Shown here piece after piece: positions 43,044 through 52,127 of a DNA stretch of 64,000 nt. Source of the DNA: CAZDKO01 sp964506075 [NCBI: uncultured bacterium] (GTDB taxonomy: Bacteria; CAZDME01; JAYEMH01); assembly GCA_964506075.1 (NCBI GenBank), contig CAZDKO010000004.1, forward strand, positions 1 through 64,000, given 5' to 3'. Under the pieces are notes generated by a model. That model saw only the letters and a list, made by a program, of their open reading frames with translations, was not told the origin of the DNA and ran no database searches. Position 1 is the first letter of the stretch. Every line of letters begins with the position of its first letter. A program made the position numbers and the translations under genes.

Positions 43044-44984
43044 TTATTTTAGGGATAAATGTTTTATAAGGTCCTTATAATAACAAAGAAAGATAACAAT
43101 AATGGCTACCCAGAATACCGTCAAAGGATATGTAAAATCGTTAACCTTTAAAAAATCAGGAAAAATAACCTTAAGGTTAATAAAATTATCAAAACAGGGC
43201 ACCAGGGGGTGCTGGTAACGGTAAAGGAGACCCGGGTGCCACATACTGTAACTGCTTATCAATATACCCGTCATGCCCAACAGGAGTGAGGTAAACCGGA
43301 AAGCACCGTTTTTAATTTTACATAAACTATAGCTGACCGGGAAAGCCAGAAGAGGAGCAACTGGCATCATATAACGAGTCGGAGGAGCCATCCCCCCTGT
43401 CCAACCCCTGAAAATGCCGGTTAAAATATAGTTAGCGAAAACAATCAACCACAGCCATAACCAGTCCCGGTTTTTATTCTTATCTTTAAACCATACAAAT
43501 AAACCGGTAAGTGAAAGGATGTATATCGGAGAATATAAAAAAAGACCCTGGTTCCGGTCCAACAAAAGACCGGGAAGACCGTATTTTAAACCATAGGTAA
43601 AAGACAGAAAGGGATGAGTGGTGACCGGATAAGCCGTCCCGAAAAGAAGATTATAATACCATGCCTGTAATATAAAGGATATAATCACCGGTAACATTAA
43701 TATGGCGACTGGTCGGAACGAAAACTTTACCCTGGACATAAAATAAGCCATTAATATAATTGAAGTCAGGATAAAACGTTCGTGCAACCAGGGTAAAAAT
43801 CCAATGACCAACCCGGCTAAAATAAACTTTAAGGATTCGCCTGCTTTAAGATTTCTTATTTGCCTGAAGGCAAAAATAATAAGTAACCCCGCGATAAGGT
43901 CAGGGAATATTTTATTACAATAGAATAAAACCGGGGCGGTAAAAGATAAAAATAACCAGGTTAATAAAGAATTGAATTTATCACCGGTCACTTCAAAACT
44001 TAAGGAGTATATGTTTAACGCTATTAAAGCCGTGCAGAGATTCAAAAATAACATCATCATAAACCTGATTCTTAAATTCCATTTGAATCCGGTAAAATAA
44101 GCCGGCCCTAAAATCAAAGGCAGTCCGACCCGATGTACGGAATACTCTTTCCCCTCCCAGAATTTTTCCCGCGGGCTGAGTCTACCTTGAGTCAACTGGT
44201 TAAAATACTCAAAACCGGGAGCATGCCCGTCAATCGGCCGTTTCTCAAAAGATTTCCAGTCTTCCCGCAACTTATTATTAAATAAATTAAAATCCCGGTC
44301 AAAGATTAAACTATGGGCTATTAAAAGATAATGGGGTTCGTCTCCGGTTAATAAATAATACTTGCGCGCGTCCCGGGGGTTCGGCGATATAATATGCAGG
44401 GTAAAAAACAGATAGGTTAAGAAAGAAATCGTGAAGACTAAACTTTTAACCCGTCTCTGACTCAACCGATTAATCAAACTTAAACATTTCTCCGATGATT
44501 TTCTATCCTGAATAATGGACTTTAAAAACCGGTATTTTAAAGAAATAATTCCAAGGAACGAAGCTAAAATGAGAATACCCCCTACGGATTGCCCCAGAAA
44601 AATGCCGAAATTTCTTAACCATTCCGGCCCGGGGGAAAATTGAAGAAGGAAGAATAAAAGGAATAAAGTCGGCAGATAACTAGAAGCATCCTGCTTCAAG
44701 CTAAAAACAAATTTTACTTTGGCTGCACGGGATATTATAAAGGAATAAAACACCCAGAAAATCAAATAAGCAGAAATAATCAGAGCCACATATTTTAACA
44801 ATAAAACCCCCGGGGGAAGAATCCATAAACTTAGAGGTTCAAAGTTGGAAAGCTGAAAATTAAAAAACTGAAAACTTCTAACCCATAAAAATATTCCTAA
44901 AACTGAACCGGATAAACATACGGTTATGATTGAAAATAAAATCCCTAGATGATTTTCTTTAGATAATATAGCCCTATCCCCCAT
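43044..44984 (-). CDS. GT39-like membrane protein
   Basis: The 646-residue product has about fourteen transmembrane segments. A loop at about 212-220 reads TGDEPHYLLIAHSLIFDRD; the GDEPHYL motif marks a recognisable family of bacterial GT-C-like proteins in polysaccharide clusters. A second motif, LLFGTAYPVTTHP, lies in the middle region. The start ATG at 44984 has AGGTGG upstream and overlaps the VanZ-like gene by 40 bases in another frame, a longer overlap than elsewhere in this operon. Sugar transfer in the periplasm is inferred. Confidence 0.72.
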   Translation of the reverse strand: MGDRAILSKENHLGILFSIITVCLSGSVLGIFLWVRSFQFFNFQLSNFEPLSLWILPPGVLLLKYVALIISAYLIFWVFYSFIISRAAKVKFVFSLKQDASSYLPTLFLLFFLLQFSPGPEWLRNFGIFLGQSVGGILILASFLGIISLKYRFLKSIIQDRKSSEKCLSLINRLSQRRVKSLVFTISFLTYLFFTLHIISPNPRDARKYYLLTGDEPHYLLIAHSLIFDRDFNLFNNKLREDWKSFEKRPIDGHAPGFEYFNQLTQGRLSPREKFWEGKEYSVHRVGLPLILGPAYFTGFKWNLRIRFMMMLFLNLCTALIALNIYSLSFEVTGDKFNSLLTWLFLSFTAPVLFYCNKIFPDLIAGLLIIFAFRQIRNLKAGESLKFILAGLVIGFLPWLHERFILTSIILMAYFMSRVKFSFRPVAILMLPVIISFILQAWYYNLLFGTAYPVTTHPFLSFTYGLKYGLPGLLLDRNQGLFLYSPIYILSLTGLFVWFKDKNKNRDWLWLWLIVFANYILTGIFRGWTGGMAPPTRYMMPVAPLLAFPVSYSLCKIKNGAFRFTSLLLGMTGILISSYSMWHPGLLYRYQHPLVPCFDNFINLKVIFPDFLKVNDFTYPLTVFWVAIIVIFLCYYKDLIKHLSLK

Positions 44985-45484
44985 AATCCACCTAAACTAT
45001 TAAACATGATATCCCGGAGATCCCAGAAACGATAAGGTAAAAATAATTGAAAAAGTTCATCAAAAAAACCGATAGTAAGGACAAAAAGCCAGGCAAAGCC
45101 GACTCCGTAGGTTCCTTTTTTATTTTTAGTGATTAAATCCCGGCTGGCAAACCAGCCCAGCAGGCCGAACTCCAGGATATGGATTCTTTCCTGCGGTAGT
45201 TTCATCTGCCAGGCTAAACCTAATCCGGTTATCAGTAATACCAGCAATAGCAGATTTTTCTTTAAACCCGGGGTATCCTTTAGAAAGAAAAAAAGAAAAG
45301 CCAGTCCGGCTAAAATAAGTATTAGCCCGATTAAAATAACAAACGTTTCTTCCCCGTAACAGCCTGTGAACCCCTCCATTAACTGCCGGGTAAAAAGAGA
45401 AGAAAAAATAATGAATAAACTGAAGAATATCGTTATTTTAGAAATTAGCTTAAAAAGGTGACAGGCTACTTTTCCGTTTCTCAT
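44945..45484 (-). CDS. VanZ-like family membrane protein
   Basis: The 179-residue product has five to six transmembrane helices with VanZ-family motifs: ERIHILEFGLLG at about 104-115 and FDELFQLFLPYRFWDLRDIMFN at about 143-164. VanZ-like proteins influence glycopeptide resistance in a few species, but their function in glycan clusters is unknown. The present start codon, its AAAGGAAC ribosome site and the first residues (MRNGKVACHLF) come from the adjacent transposase element and its terminal repeat. The original start was therefore lost or replaced. Translation is coupled to the transposase stop (TAATG). Confidence 0.8.
   Translation of the reverse strand: MRNGKVACHLFKLISKITIFFSLFIIFSSLFTRQLMEGFTGCYGEETFVILIGLILILAGLAFLFFFLKDTPGLKKNLLLLVLLITGLGLAWQMKLPQERIHILEFGLLGWFASRDLITKNKKGTYGVGFAWLFVLTIGFFDELFQLFLPYRFWDLRDIMFNSLGGLWGIGLYYLKKII
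45452..45473 (+). repeat. Left REP-type terminal repeat of the RAYT element
   Basis: The 22-base AAAAAGGTGACAGGCTACTT-type unit is the inverted copy, with one mismatch, of 46164-46185. It codes for KVACHLF near the N-terminus of the VanZ-like protein. Confidence 0.85.
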
Positions 45485-46146
45485 TATGTTCCTTTTTTTG
45501 GCCTTCCTCTTGATCTAAGGGTAGATTCCAATCCCAGTTTTTTACTTACTTGCACTTGCCATCTTAATGTACCATAGGGAGATTGACGATGAACACTCTG
45601 ACGAATGTTCTGTAATTCTTTCTCTGTTAGTGGTTCATCTACATATCTATTCCAATTTTGAGTCAGTTCTATGGGAGTTTTATCAACCAAGAAGGGCGAC
45701 TTTTCACCAATAAGCTCTCTATGAGAAGACCATATCCACTCCTTAGCCGAACCAACCAAAGCAGCCCTCACTGGGTTAACCTCAACATATCTCATCACTG
45801 TCAGTAAATGATTGTCATTTTGTATAATAAAACTCTTAAAACGTCCTTGCCAAATATGCCCACTAGATCCATAATGCCGATGATAACGGCGCACATGACT
45901 TGTCAGCAGCCATTGCATAGATTTGCTTAGTTCTTCAGCCTGAACAGGCATCACAACTAGATGAAAATGGTTTGGCATTAAACAATATGCAAAAATTTTT
46001 ATGGCATACTGAGCTTTTGTTTTCACCATTAAATCAATGAAAGCCTCATAATCCTGATCTTTATGAAAGACTACTTGCTTGCCATTTCCACGGTTAAGCA
46101 CGTGATAAATAAAACCACTCCTTAAACCTCTTGTAATCCTTGGCAT
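45484..46146 (-). CDS. REP-associated tyrosine transposase (Y1/HUH family)
   Basis: The 220-residue product begins with YHVLNRGNGKQVVFHKDQDY (14-33). It has the HUH motif in PNHFHLVV (H60, H62), a GHIWQGRFKS block, and the catalytic Tyr120 in MRYVEVNPVRAAL. This is the RAYT/TnpA-REP subgroup of IS200/IS605-type single-strand transposases, which act on REP hairpins. The frame is intact. It is bracketed by an inverted pair of 22-base GACAGGCTACTTTT repeats (45452-45473, 46164-46185). Its base use differs from the surrounding glycan genes. The insertion lies between a GT-C-like gene and the VanZ-like gene and forms coding ends for both. Confidence 0.92.
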   Translation of the reverse strand: MPRITRGLRSGFIYHVLNRGNGKQVVFHKDQDYEAFIDLMVKTKAQYAIKIFAYCLMPNHFHLVVMPVQAEELSKSMQWLLTSHVRRYHRHYGSSGHIWQGRFKSFIIQNDNHLLTVMRYVEVNPVRAALVGSAKEWIWSSHRELIGEKSPFLVDKTPIELTQNWNRYVDEPLTEKELQNIRQSVHRQSPYGTLRWQVQVSKKLGLESTLRSRGRPKKGT

Positions 46147-46157
46147 GAGTTATCCCC

Positions 46158-47909
46158 CTAATTAAAAGTAGCCTGTCCCCTTTTTATTTGATAGATCCTG
46201 GCTTCGGGAAAATCTTTAATGAATTTTAAATCCTCGGTGTTATCGAGAATAGATAAAGCTTTATCATCATAGACATCCTTATGAACAATTAAATAATTTA
46301 CGCCTAATTTACTTAAAACAGAAAAACTCTGAGGGTTTAAAATATCCAAAACTGTTTTTCTTATCTCCTCCCCTTTTGAACCGGCAGGAGCCCCGTTAAT
46401 CATTTTTTTCTGATGGACCCTCTGATAAAAAAGATACCGGTAATGATTTTCATTTATCCAGTCATATAAAGGATATTCAGCTATGACTATATCGGCTGGT
46501 TCTTCAGCCAACCAGCTATACACCGGCGGAACTTTACGAAAATCCACGTTGCGGAAAGGAGGGATAACCGTATATTCAAAAAGTATCAGCCCGGAAAAAA
46601 CCAAAGATAAAAAAATCTGCTGAGATCTTTTTTTAATTCTTAAAATAATATTTCTTAAGCCGAAAGCAGCTAATACGGCTACAGAAAGTATAACCAGAAT
46701 TCCTACCCGGGCATTAACTCTGAACATCGGGAAAAAACGATAAAGGAAAAAAGAAGGGGTCGGTATTTTTATTTTCCATAATTTAATGACTGGAGCCAGA
46801 GAAAAATAAAAAGAAAAAAACGCTGTTAAAAGAAAAAACGGAACGTAAAAATTCTCTCCGGGTTCAATTAACTTTTGCCGGTGATGCCCTATCCACCCCC
46901 ATACCCCTACCACCGCTAAAAGTAAAGGCACTATTCCCAGATAGAGTGTGGTTTCCGACCAATATCTTCTTCCTCCGGTAACTTTCTCTATTATTTTTTT
47001 AGTAAAGTTACCGAATAGCGGATGGTATTCACTGGGCAAAATGTAATCATAAGGTTTAGCTGCGTAACGGAAGAGGTCAGTATAGGGCTGAACGTATTTG
47101 ATAAAACTCGTTGTTTGCTCCGAAGGAAGAATTATGTTTTTTATCGTCTGGTAAGTCGAAGGCAGAAGCAATAAAACAACAATCAATAGCGTAAACATCA
47201 CTATTTTAAAGTTTTCTAATCTTTTCTTGGAACTAACTTCATATTTTCTGTTAAACAATTTATATATAATTTTAAACAAAAAGAAAGCGGCGGTAAATAA
47301 AACCATAAAATAGCCGTAATAGAAAGAGCTGAGCGTCAAAAGGACAAAACTCAAGGCTAAAAAAAGACCGTTCCGGTAAGATTTTCCCCCGGCAAATTTA
47401 AATAAAATAAGGATATAAAGAGGCATCCATTGAATTGCCGCTAAACCAAAATGAGAAAAGGCCTTAAGTGAATGGTAGGGGCAAAAAGAAAAAATGATAC
47501 CCGCCATCATACTTCCCAATTTTTCCCTGGTTAAATAAAAAACCAAGTAATAAGTTATAATGGCAGAAAGAATGAAACTGGCCAAGATAAAAAAATTGTA
47601 AGCGAAAAATTCATTTTGCCATAGGGAAAGAAAAAGCATTGGATAAGATAAACAAGGCTGGGTCACTTCCCCGCTCATATCTAAACCGGAAGGATAAGCG
47701 ATTAAATGATTGAAAGTAACCGGATATTTATTTAACCAGGCGAATTTTGCCCACCAGATGCTGTAAAGAGACCCGAGGGAATCAAATGTCCAAGCCGGGT
47801 CACCGAAGATGCTGTGATTTATTTTTAACACAAGAGGATAAGTGATTATTAAGCTTAGCAAAATAAAAAAAGAGAAAATGATTATTTCTCCTTTTTTAAA
47901 ATTAAACAT
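46158..47909 (-). CDS. GT-C-like multi-pass membrane protein (C-terminus from RAYT repeat)
   Basis: The 583-residue product has about twelve transmembrane segments. The first loop contains FGDPAWTFDSLGSLYSIWW with an acidic site, and FSFCPYHSLKAFSHFGLAA appears at about 134-152. These motifs make it a paralogue of the protein at 40423-42342. A periplasmic C-terminal domain of about 130 residues follows. Its last eight residues, KRGQATFN, are written by the terminal repeat of the adjacent transposase element, so the native end has been replaced or trimmed. Since only the extreme tail is changed, the protein may still work. Confidence 0.75.
   Translation of the reverse strand: MFNFKKGEIIIFSFFILLSLIITYPLVLKINHSIFGDPAWTFDSLGSLYSIWWAKFAWLNKYPVTFNHLIAYPSGLDMSGEVTQPCLSYPMLFLSLWQNEFFAYNFFILASFILSAIITYYLVFYLTREKLGSMMAGIIFSFCPYHSLKAFSHFGLAAIQWMPLYILILFKFAGGKSYRNGLFLALSFVLLTLSSFYYGYFMVLFTAAFFLFKIIYKLFNRKYEVSSKKRLENFKIVMFTLLIVVLLLLPSTYQTIKNIILPSEQTTSFIKYVQPYTDLFRYAAKPYDYILPSEYHPLFGNFTKKIIEKVTGGRRYWSETTLYLGIVPLLLAVVGVWGWIGHHRQKLIEPGENFYVPFFLLTAFFSFYFSLAPVIKLWKIKIPTPSFFLYRFFPMFRVNARVGILVILSVAVLAAFGLRNIILRIKKRSQQIFLSLVFSGLILFEYTVIPPFRNVDFRKVPPVYSWLAEEPADIVIAEYPLYDWINENHYRYLFYQRVHQKKMINGAPAGSKGEEIRKTVLDILNPQSFSVLSKLGVNYLIVHKDVYDDKALSILDNTEDLKFIKDFPEARIYQIKRGQATFN
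46164..46185 (-). repeat. Right REP-type terminal repeat of the RAYT element
   Basis: AAAAGTAGCCTGTCCCCTTT (first 20 of 22 bases) reads KRGQATF on the minus strand, giving the GT-C-like protein its C-terminus and a stop at 46158-46160. Confidence 0.85.
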
Positions 47910-47935
47910 TCTATCCTCTCCTTTTATAAATTAAG

Positions 47936-48148
47936 TTATCCCTCTTTTCTTATAAGAATCCTGATAAAATTTATAATCACGCCTATAACTAAAAGAAAAT
48001 AGGTTAAATTAGCCATCTGTTCGGCAAGTTGTTCTTTTTTCAAAAGAAGAAACCCGGCTGCGACAATAAAAAACAGAAGAGCTAATATGATAAAACCTGA
48101 GCCGGGGCTTTTTTTAACGTATTTAAAAAAATTAGCGAATAATTTCAT
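47936..48148 (-). CDS. Small membrane protein, two helices
   Basis: The 70-residue product has two hydrophobic segments at about 17-36 (SGFIILALLFFIVAAGFLLL) and 47-66 (NLTYFLLVIGVIINFIRILI), joined by a charged loop. The ATG is preceded by AAGGAGAACAACG, a strong ribosome site. It lies between the giant GT-C-like gene and another membrane protein and is probably co-transcribed with them. It resembles no family I can name; a small accessory subunit of the neighbouring membrane enzymes is possible. Confidence 0.65.
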   Translation of the reverse strand: MKLFANFFKYVKKSPGSGFIILALLFFIVAAGFLLLKKEQLAEQMANLTYFLLVIGVIINFIRILIRKEG

Positions 48149-48159
48149 CGTTGTTCTCC

Positions 48160-51100
48160 TTATTTACCTTTTTTAAGCCTGGTAACGTAAAATATATAAC
48201 CGAACACACAGATTAAGAAGGTTAATATTGAAATAAACATACCCGCATAAAAAAATGACTGGGGTAAGAAATAAAGCACCAGAGTAAAATCTTCCGGCAA
48301 TCCCATTACTTTCGGATCAATGTACCAGCCGTTAGCATAGCCGTTAATCAGGAAATGCCTTCCTTCATTTATATCTTCGGTAAATAAAAACTTAATATCT
48401 CCGGGCGTAAATTTCATCGAAGGTTTAATTTCCTTCACCCCGTATTTCGGATATTCCGCCACAATCTCCTCAGTTTCTGTTCTCCCTGCCCGCCAAGCTT
48501 TTTGGCGGGCCTGCCTCGCCGACAGGCGGGTGTCATCCGTACTCTGCAGATATGCCTTCCACTGATTATGAAAAGTTTCACTGAAGATCAGCCAGAACGG
48601 TTCTTTCTCTTCAATGTTTATTATATATTTAGTCGGATTAACTTTCCTAAATTGAACTTGGGGACCTCTATAATTATCACTGGGTTGATAATTCGTTTTA
48701 CCGGGAGTCTCCATCATTACCCAGTCTACCGTAAACTCATCATCATCAATCCAAGTAAACTTATGCTCTCCCTTATCCAGATGTATATTTTCCTTCAGCC
48801 ACATATTCTCTTTAGCATCTTCCTTATCTTTAATCTTTTTCTCAAGGTAATACTTTTTCCCGTCTATTCTGAAGACGGGTTTATGAAAAACAAAGTCCCC
48901 TGGAGCAACCAGAGAATGCGAATAAACTCTCAATTGTTTAAAAGGAAAGGGAGATCTGTCATCCGAACGTAACTTTACTTGAATCAGATTAAACTCTTTA
49001 CCTGCCGGATAGATATCCTTGGCCAGTTCGTAGATATTGAGCGTCAATCTATCTTCATATTCCGGAAAAGTAAGATAATTAAAAAGTATATTTTTATCAA
49101 CTTTATTATCTCCATCAAAATCCAAATCAAGCATAAGTTCGACGCTATCTTTACTGTGCTCTTTGTCTTTATATCTTAATTCTAACATCGGAAATTCCTT
49201 AAGATTTATTTTATCAATTGACCTGGACAATTCTAAATATGCCCATGGTTTAACTTTAGCAAATTCTTCCCCATACGTTTTAAGCACATGCCCTTTATAT
49301 ATCTCTTTAGTTGTCCACTTTTCGATTTCCTCTTCTACCCTGAAATCTATGTTAAGAGCCTCCTGAAAAAACTCTAGATATTCCTCGGGATAGTAATTAT
49401 AAAATTTGAATCCCTTAATCCAAAATTTATATTCTTTCTTTCTGTCCTTGCTGGTACAGTCCGTCCGCCATAATTTATGAGGATTAAGCTCTAAATGTAA
49501 TAATTCATAATGCCTCTGGTCAGGAAAGTTTCTTTTAGCTTTGGTATAAAGGTCATAAGTAAAGTGAGCCCAACTCTGCGAAGCCCGATCTGGACATATT
49601 CCCCGGATATAACCGTCTATGTTTCCATCAGCGTCCAAATCTATTCCGGCTACCACCTCCATTGTTTGTATCCCCGGATCTTCAACCCTATACACTAAAT
49701 CAAAATAAGGGAACTCTTTAAGATCGACTTTGAATTTCCGCGTTTGTATATTGACAAATTCATCCTCCTTGCTATCTCCATCAAAATAAACAGATAAAAC
49801 GAAAATTCCATCTTCATCGGTAGAATAATCATAAGTTACCCTTAAAGGACGCATAGTCCAATTTTTTAATTCTTCTTCTACGCCCAATTTTAATTCCGGA
49901 CCCATTTTCTTCTTCCGAACAAAAGAAAAATGCGGCGTTACCATAGCCTTAAGAATATAATCGCCAGCCCTGGGAAGATAAAAGCTACCATCAACAGCTA
50001 AAATAGATTCCCCTTCAGTTTCAGGTTTATTTATGAATTCCCATAATTCCTTGTTCTCTTCACCAACTACCTCCGTGAAATCATACCAGCGGGTGTTATA
50101 AAAACTTATACTCTGGGGATTTCCAGATATCTTTTTTCTCTCTGTTTTTTTCTCCGAATCATATCGCGGTTTTCCGTCTAAAAATATATTCAAGGCTGTT
50201 TTCTTTTTTTCTTCGTCTGAGACCGCTGGTCCTCTGGAAGCGTAAATATTTGGTAAGATTTTATCAACTTTATAAAAATCCCACTTACCAAAACTTCTAT
50301 CCAGAGAAATATCTTTCTGAAACTTCAATCTCTCTTGAATAAACTGAGGGGAATCATTATCTCCTGACCAGTTATAAGTAAAATCGTTACGCTGAAGCAA
50401 ATAGCGAACGTTTAAAATCTTTAACAGATTATCCAGACGGGGACTATAGTCTTTGTATAAACAGGTCTGGAAAAAATGATATAGATTATCCAGTGAACGA
50501 GGGGGCGCCATACCTTCTCCGTACTGCCTAAAAACAATACCTTTATTGAAAAGTTTGACGGTTATATCTTCAGCACCGCCGTAGCCCCAATCATAGGCAT
50601 TGGCTTTATCGTCCGGGAGGATAAGGATATTAAACTGGGTCGACTGGTTGTTTATCCACTTTGCGGCTTCAAATAAATACGCGGGGTAATCCTGATGAAA
50701 TCCCGGCAGAACCTGGCGTTCCTCTGTTGTCGGCAACATCCGGCCAAAGATAAACCCATAGTTATAGATTAAATAGATGCCGAATATAAGGACTATAGCG
50801 GTGACAAGTAAGAATCTGACGAAAGTCTTCAGGAACAATTTGCTGATTCTACTTTTTAAAAACTCGTAAATGTAACCGATGGTTATTCCCGCTAAAAATG
50901 CGTAACTAACCATCATAAGCAAGCCAAATTTCTGCCACGGCGCCCGATAAACCCAGAATCCAGGAATGTTTTTAAAAGCCCAGAGAAATAAATCTCCCAG
51001 CGGTTCATGTATCCCTTTACTGATAAAGGTTGCACCGAGAGCCAGAAGGGTAAAAAATATTGTATAACGGTAGTTCCGTTCACGAACAATAACTGCAGCA

Positions 51101-52113
51101 TAAGCCAAGATGGGAAATAAAAAACTCAAGATAATTAAAAATGGATTGGTAAGGTATCTGGTAAAAAAAGGCAGATAAGGGACGTTCTTGTACCCGTCAA
51201 ACCAGATATTGTCTCCGTAAAGTCTCATTACGTTAAGGAAGCTGTTTGTTCTGCCACTGGTTGCCTCCAGGAGTCCCCTCAGGTTAAAAATAGCATCCAT
51301 GTTTTCAAAACTGCCTGAAGCATAATTGGATTGAACGGTAAAATTGGCAATTGGTAGTATCCAGAAGGCATTGATTAAAAAGAAAAAGATTAAAAATGCA
51401 ATGAAAAAAACTATATTACTGAAAATCCTTCTCTCTTTAATCACGCCGGTTAATGAAAGAAGCAGGTGATAGATAAAATAAGCAGCTATGGCAATGAAAA
51501 AAACTCCTAAAACCGGCGGCTGCACTCCTATACCTGAACCGAATAAAAAGAAGATCGCCAATATCATAAAACATTTGCTGAGAGGAACCTCCCCTTCCAG
51601 ACTTTTAATCAGAAGTCCTAAAGAAACCGGGATTAAAATGGCTCCCGATAGTTCTCCTATCCGGGCTATCATCCAGATGTGAAGCTGATAGAAATTAATC
51701 ATATAAAATATCGTCGCTGAAACACGGATAATTTTATCTTTAACAGTATCCCCTTTAACCAGAAGAGACATCAGTATATACATAGAAATACCGGTCAGGG
51801 CAAACCAGAAAATAAAACTTAATTTCTGCACGTTAAGGAGATTAAACCCCAATAATTTGAAAAAAGCTTGGACGCCTATAAAAGCAAATCCGCCCGGTAT
51901 ATCCATGGAACGGTCGTTACCGGCCAGGTAGAGAGTTGACCAAGTGAACTTCCTCTCTATAAATCTCCGAATCGGTTCCAGCGGCGCATCGAAATCGACT
52001 CCGCCGATAAGAAGTCCGGGCGGGTTATACCACAATAAGGGGATGGCGCTGAGAATAAAAATAGGTATCAGCTCAGCCAGTCTTAATCTTTTTATAAAAG
52101 GTTCCTTAATCAT
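48160..52113 (-). CDS. Giant GT-C-like membrane protein with tandem Ca-type loop domains
   Basis: The 1317-residue product begins with a membrane region (about 14-460) carrying GGVDFDAPLEP at 37-47, whose acidic residues match GT-C arabinofuranosyltransferase-like (AftD/DUF3367-type) proteins. A periplasmic stretch (460-745) follows. Two related beta domains come at about 745-905 and 925-1067, sharing DLKEFPYFDL / NLKEFPMLEL and EF-hand-like loops DLDADGNID (825-833) and DLDFDGDNKVD (996-1006). One helix at about 1285-1310 closes the chain. Residues 1196-1212 are encoded by an in-frame palindromic repeat. A shorter paralogue lies at 53021-55897. It is probably a periplasmic polymer-modifying transferase; calcium binding is inferred from the loops. 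Confidence 0.75.
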   Translation of the reverse strand: MIKEPFIKRLRLAELIPIFILSAIPLLWYNPPGLLIGGVDFDAPLEPIRRFIERKFTWSTLYLAGNDRSMDIPGGFAFIGVQAFFKLLGFNLLNVQKLSFIFWFALTGISMYILMSLLVKGDTVKDKIIRVSATIFYMINFYQLHIWMIARIGELSGAILIPVSLGLLIKSLEGEVPLSKCFMILAIFFLFGSGIGVQPPVLGVFFIAIAAYFIYHLLLSLTGVIKERRIFSNIVFFIAFLIFFFLINAFWILPIANFTVQSNYASGSFENMDAIFNLRGLLEATSGRTNSFLNVMRLYGDNIWFDGYKNVPYLPFFTRYLTNPFLIILSFLFPILAYAAVIVRERNYRYTIFFTLLALGATFISKGIHEPLGDLFLWAFKNIPGFWVYRAPWQKFGLLMMVSYAFLAGITIGYIYEFLKSRISKLFLKTFVRFLLVTAIVLIFGIYLIYNYGFIFGRMLPTTEERQVLPGFHQDYPAYLFEAAKWINNQSTQFNILILPDDKANAYDWGYGGAEDITVKLFNKGIVFRQYGEGMAPPRSLDNLYHFFQTCLYKDYSPRLDNLLKILNVRYLLQRNDFTYNWSGDNDSPQFIQERLKFQKDISLDRSFGKWDFYKVDKILPNIYASRGPAVSDEEKKKTALNIFLDGKPRYDSEKKTERKKISGNPQSISFYNTRWYDFTEVVGEENKELWEFINKPETEGESILAVDGSFYLPRAGDYILKAMVTPHFSFVRKKKMGPELKLGVEEELKNWTMRPLRVTYDYSTDEDGIFVLSVYFDGDSKEDEFVNIQTRKFKVDLKEFPYFDLVYRVEDPGIQTMEVVAGIDLDADGNIDGYIRGICPDRASQSWAHFTYDLYTKAKRNFPDQRHYELLHLELNPHKLWRTDCTSKDRKKEYKFWIKGFKFYNYYPEEYLEFFQEALNIDFRVEEEIEKWTTKEIYKGHVLKTYGEEFAKVKPWAYLELSRSIDKINLKEFPMLELRYKDKEHSKDSVELMLDLDFDGDNKVDKNILFNYLTFPEYEDRLTLNIYELAKDIYPAGKEFNLIQVKLRSDDRSPFPFKQLRVYSHSLVAPGDFVFHKPVFRIDGKKYYLEKKIKDKEDAKENMWLKENIHLDKGEHKFTWIDDDEFTVDWVMMETPGKTNYQPSDNYRGPQVQFRKVNPTKYIINIEEKEPFWLIFSETFHNQWKAYLQSTDDTRLSARQARQKAWRAGRTETEEIVAEYPKYGVKEIKPSMKFTPGDIKFLFTEDINEGRHFLINGYANGWYIDPKVMGLPEDFTLVLYFLPQSFFYAGMFISILTFLICVFGYIFYVTRLKKGK
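48486..48531. repeat. GC-rich palindromic repeat, copy 3, inside a gene
   Basis: The arm GCCCGCCA (48488-48495) pairs with TGGCGGGC (48503-48510). A second half-palindrome around CTCGCCGACAGGCGGG follows. It is in frame within the 1317-residue gene and translates as about RLSARQARQKAWRAGRT. Confidence 0.85.
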
Positions 52114-52127
52114 TATTCCTCTTCTTT

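Larger units (their letters stand above)
45452..46185. mobile_element. RAYT element with inverted REP ends, about 734 bp
   Basis: One Y1 transposase gene lies between near-identical inverted 22-base repeats. The right end codes for the terminal RGQATFN of the upstream membrane protein, and the left end codes for the start of the VanZ-like protein. No target duplication is expected for this family, and I see none. Confidence 0.8.

Noticed and set aside
44945-44984. Frameshift between the VanZ-like gene and the following membrane protein
   Set aside because: Both frames keep their family motifs through the 40-base overlap and the second gene has its own AGGTGG site, so it is a genuine overlap.
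48502-48972. 156-codon plus-strand frame inside the 1317-residue gene
   Set aside because: It is antisense to a strong coding region and begins in a palindromic repeat; no domain or ribosome site supports it.
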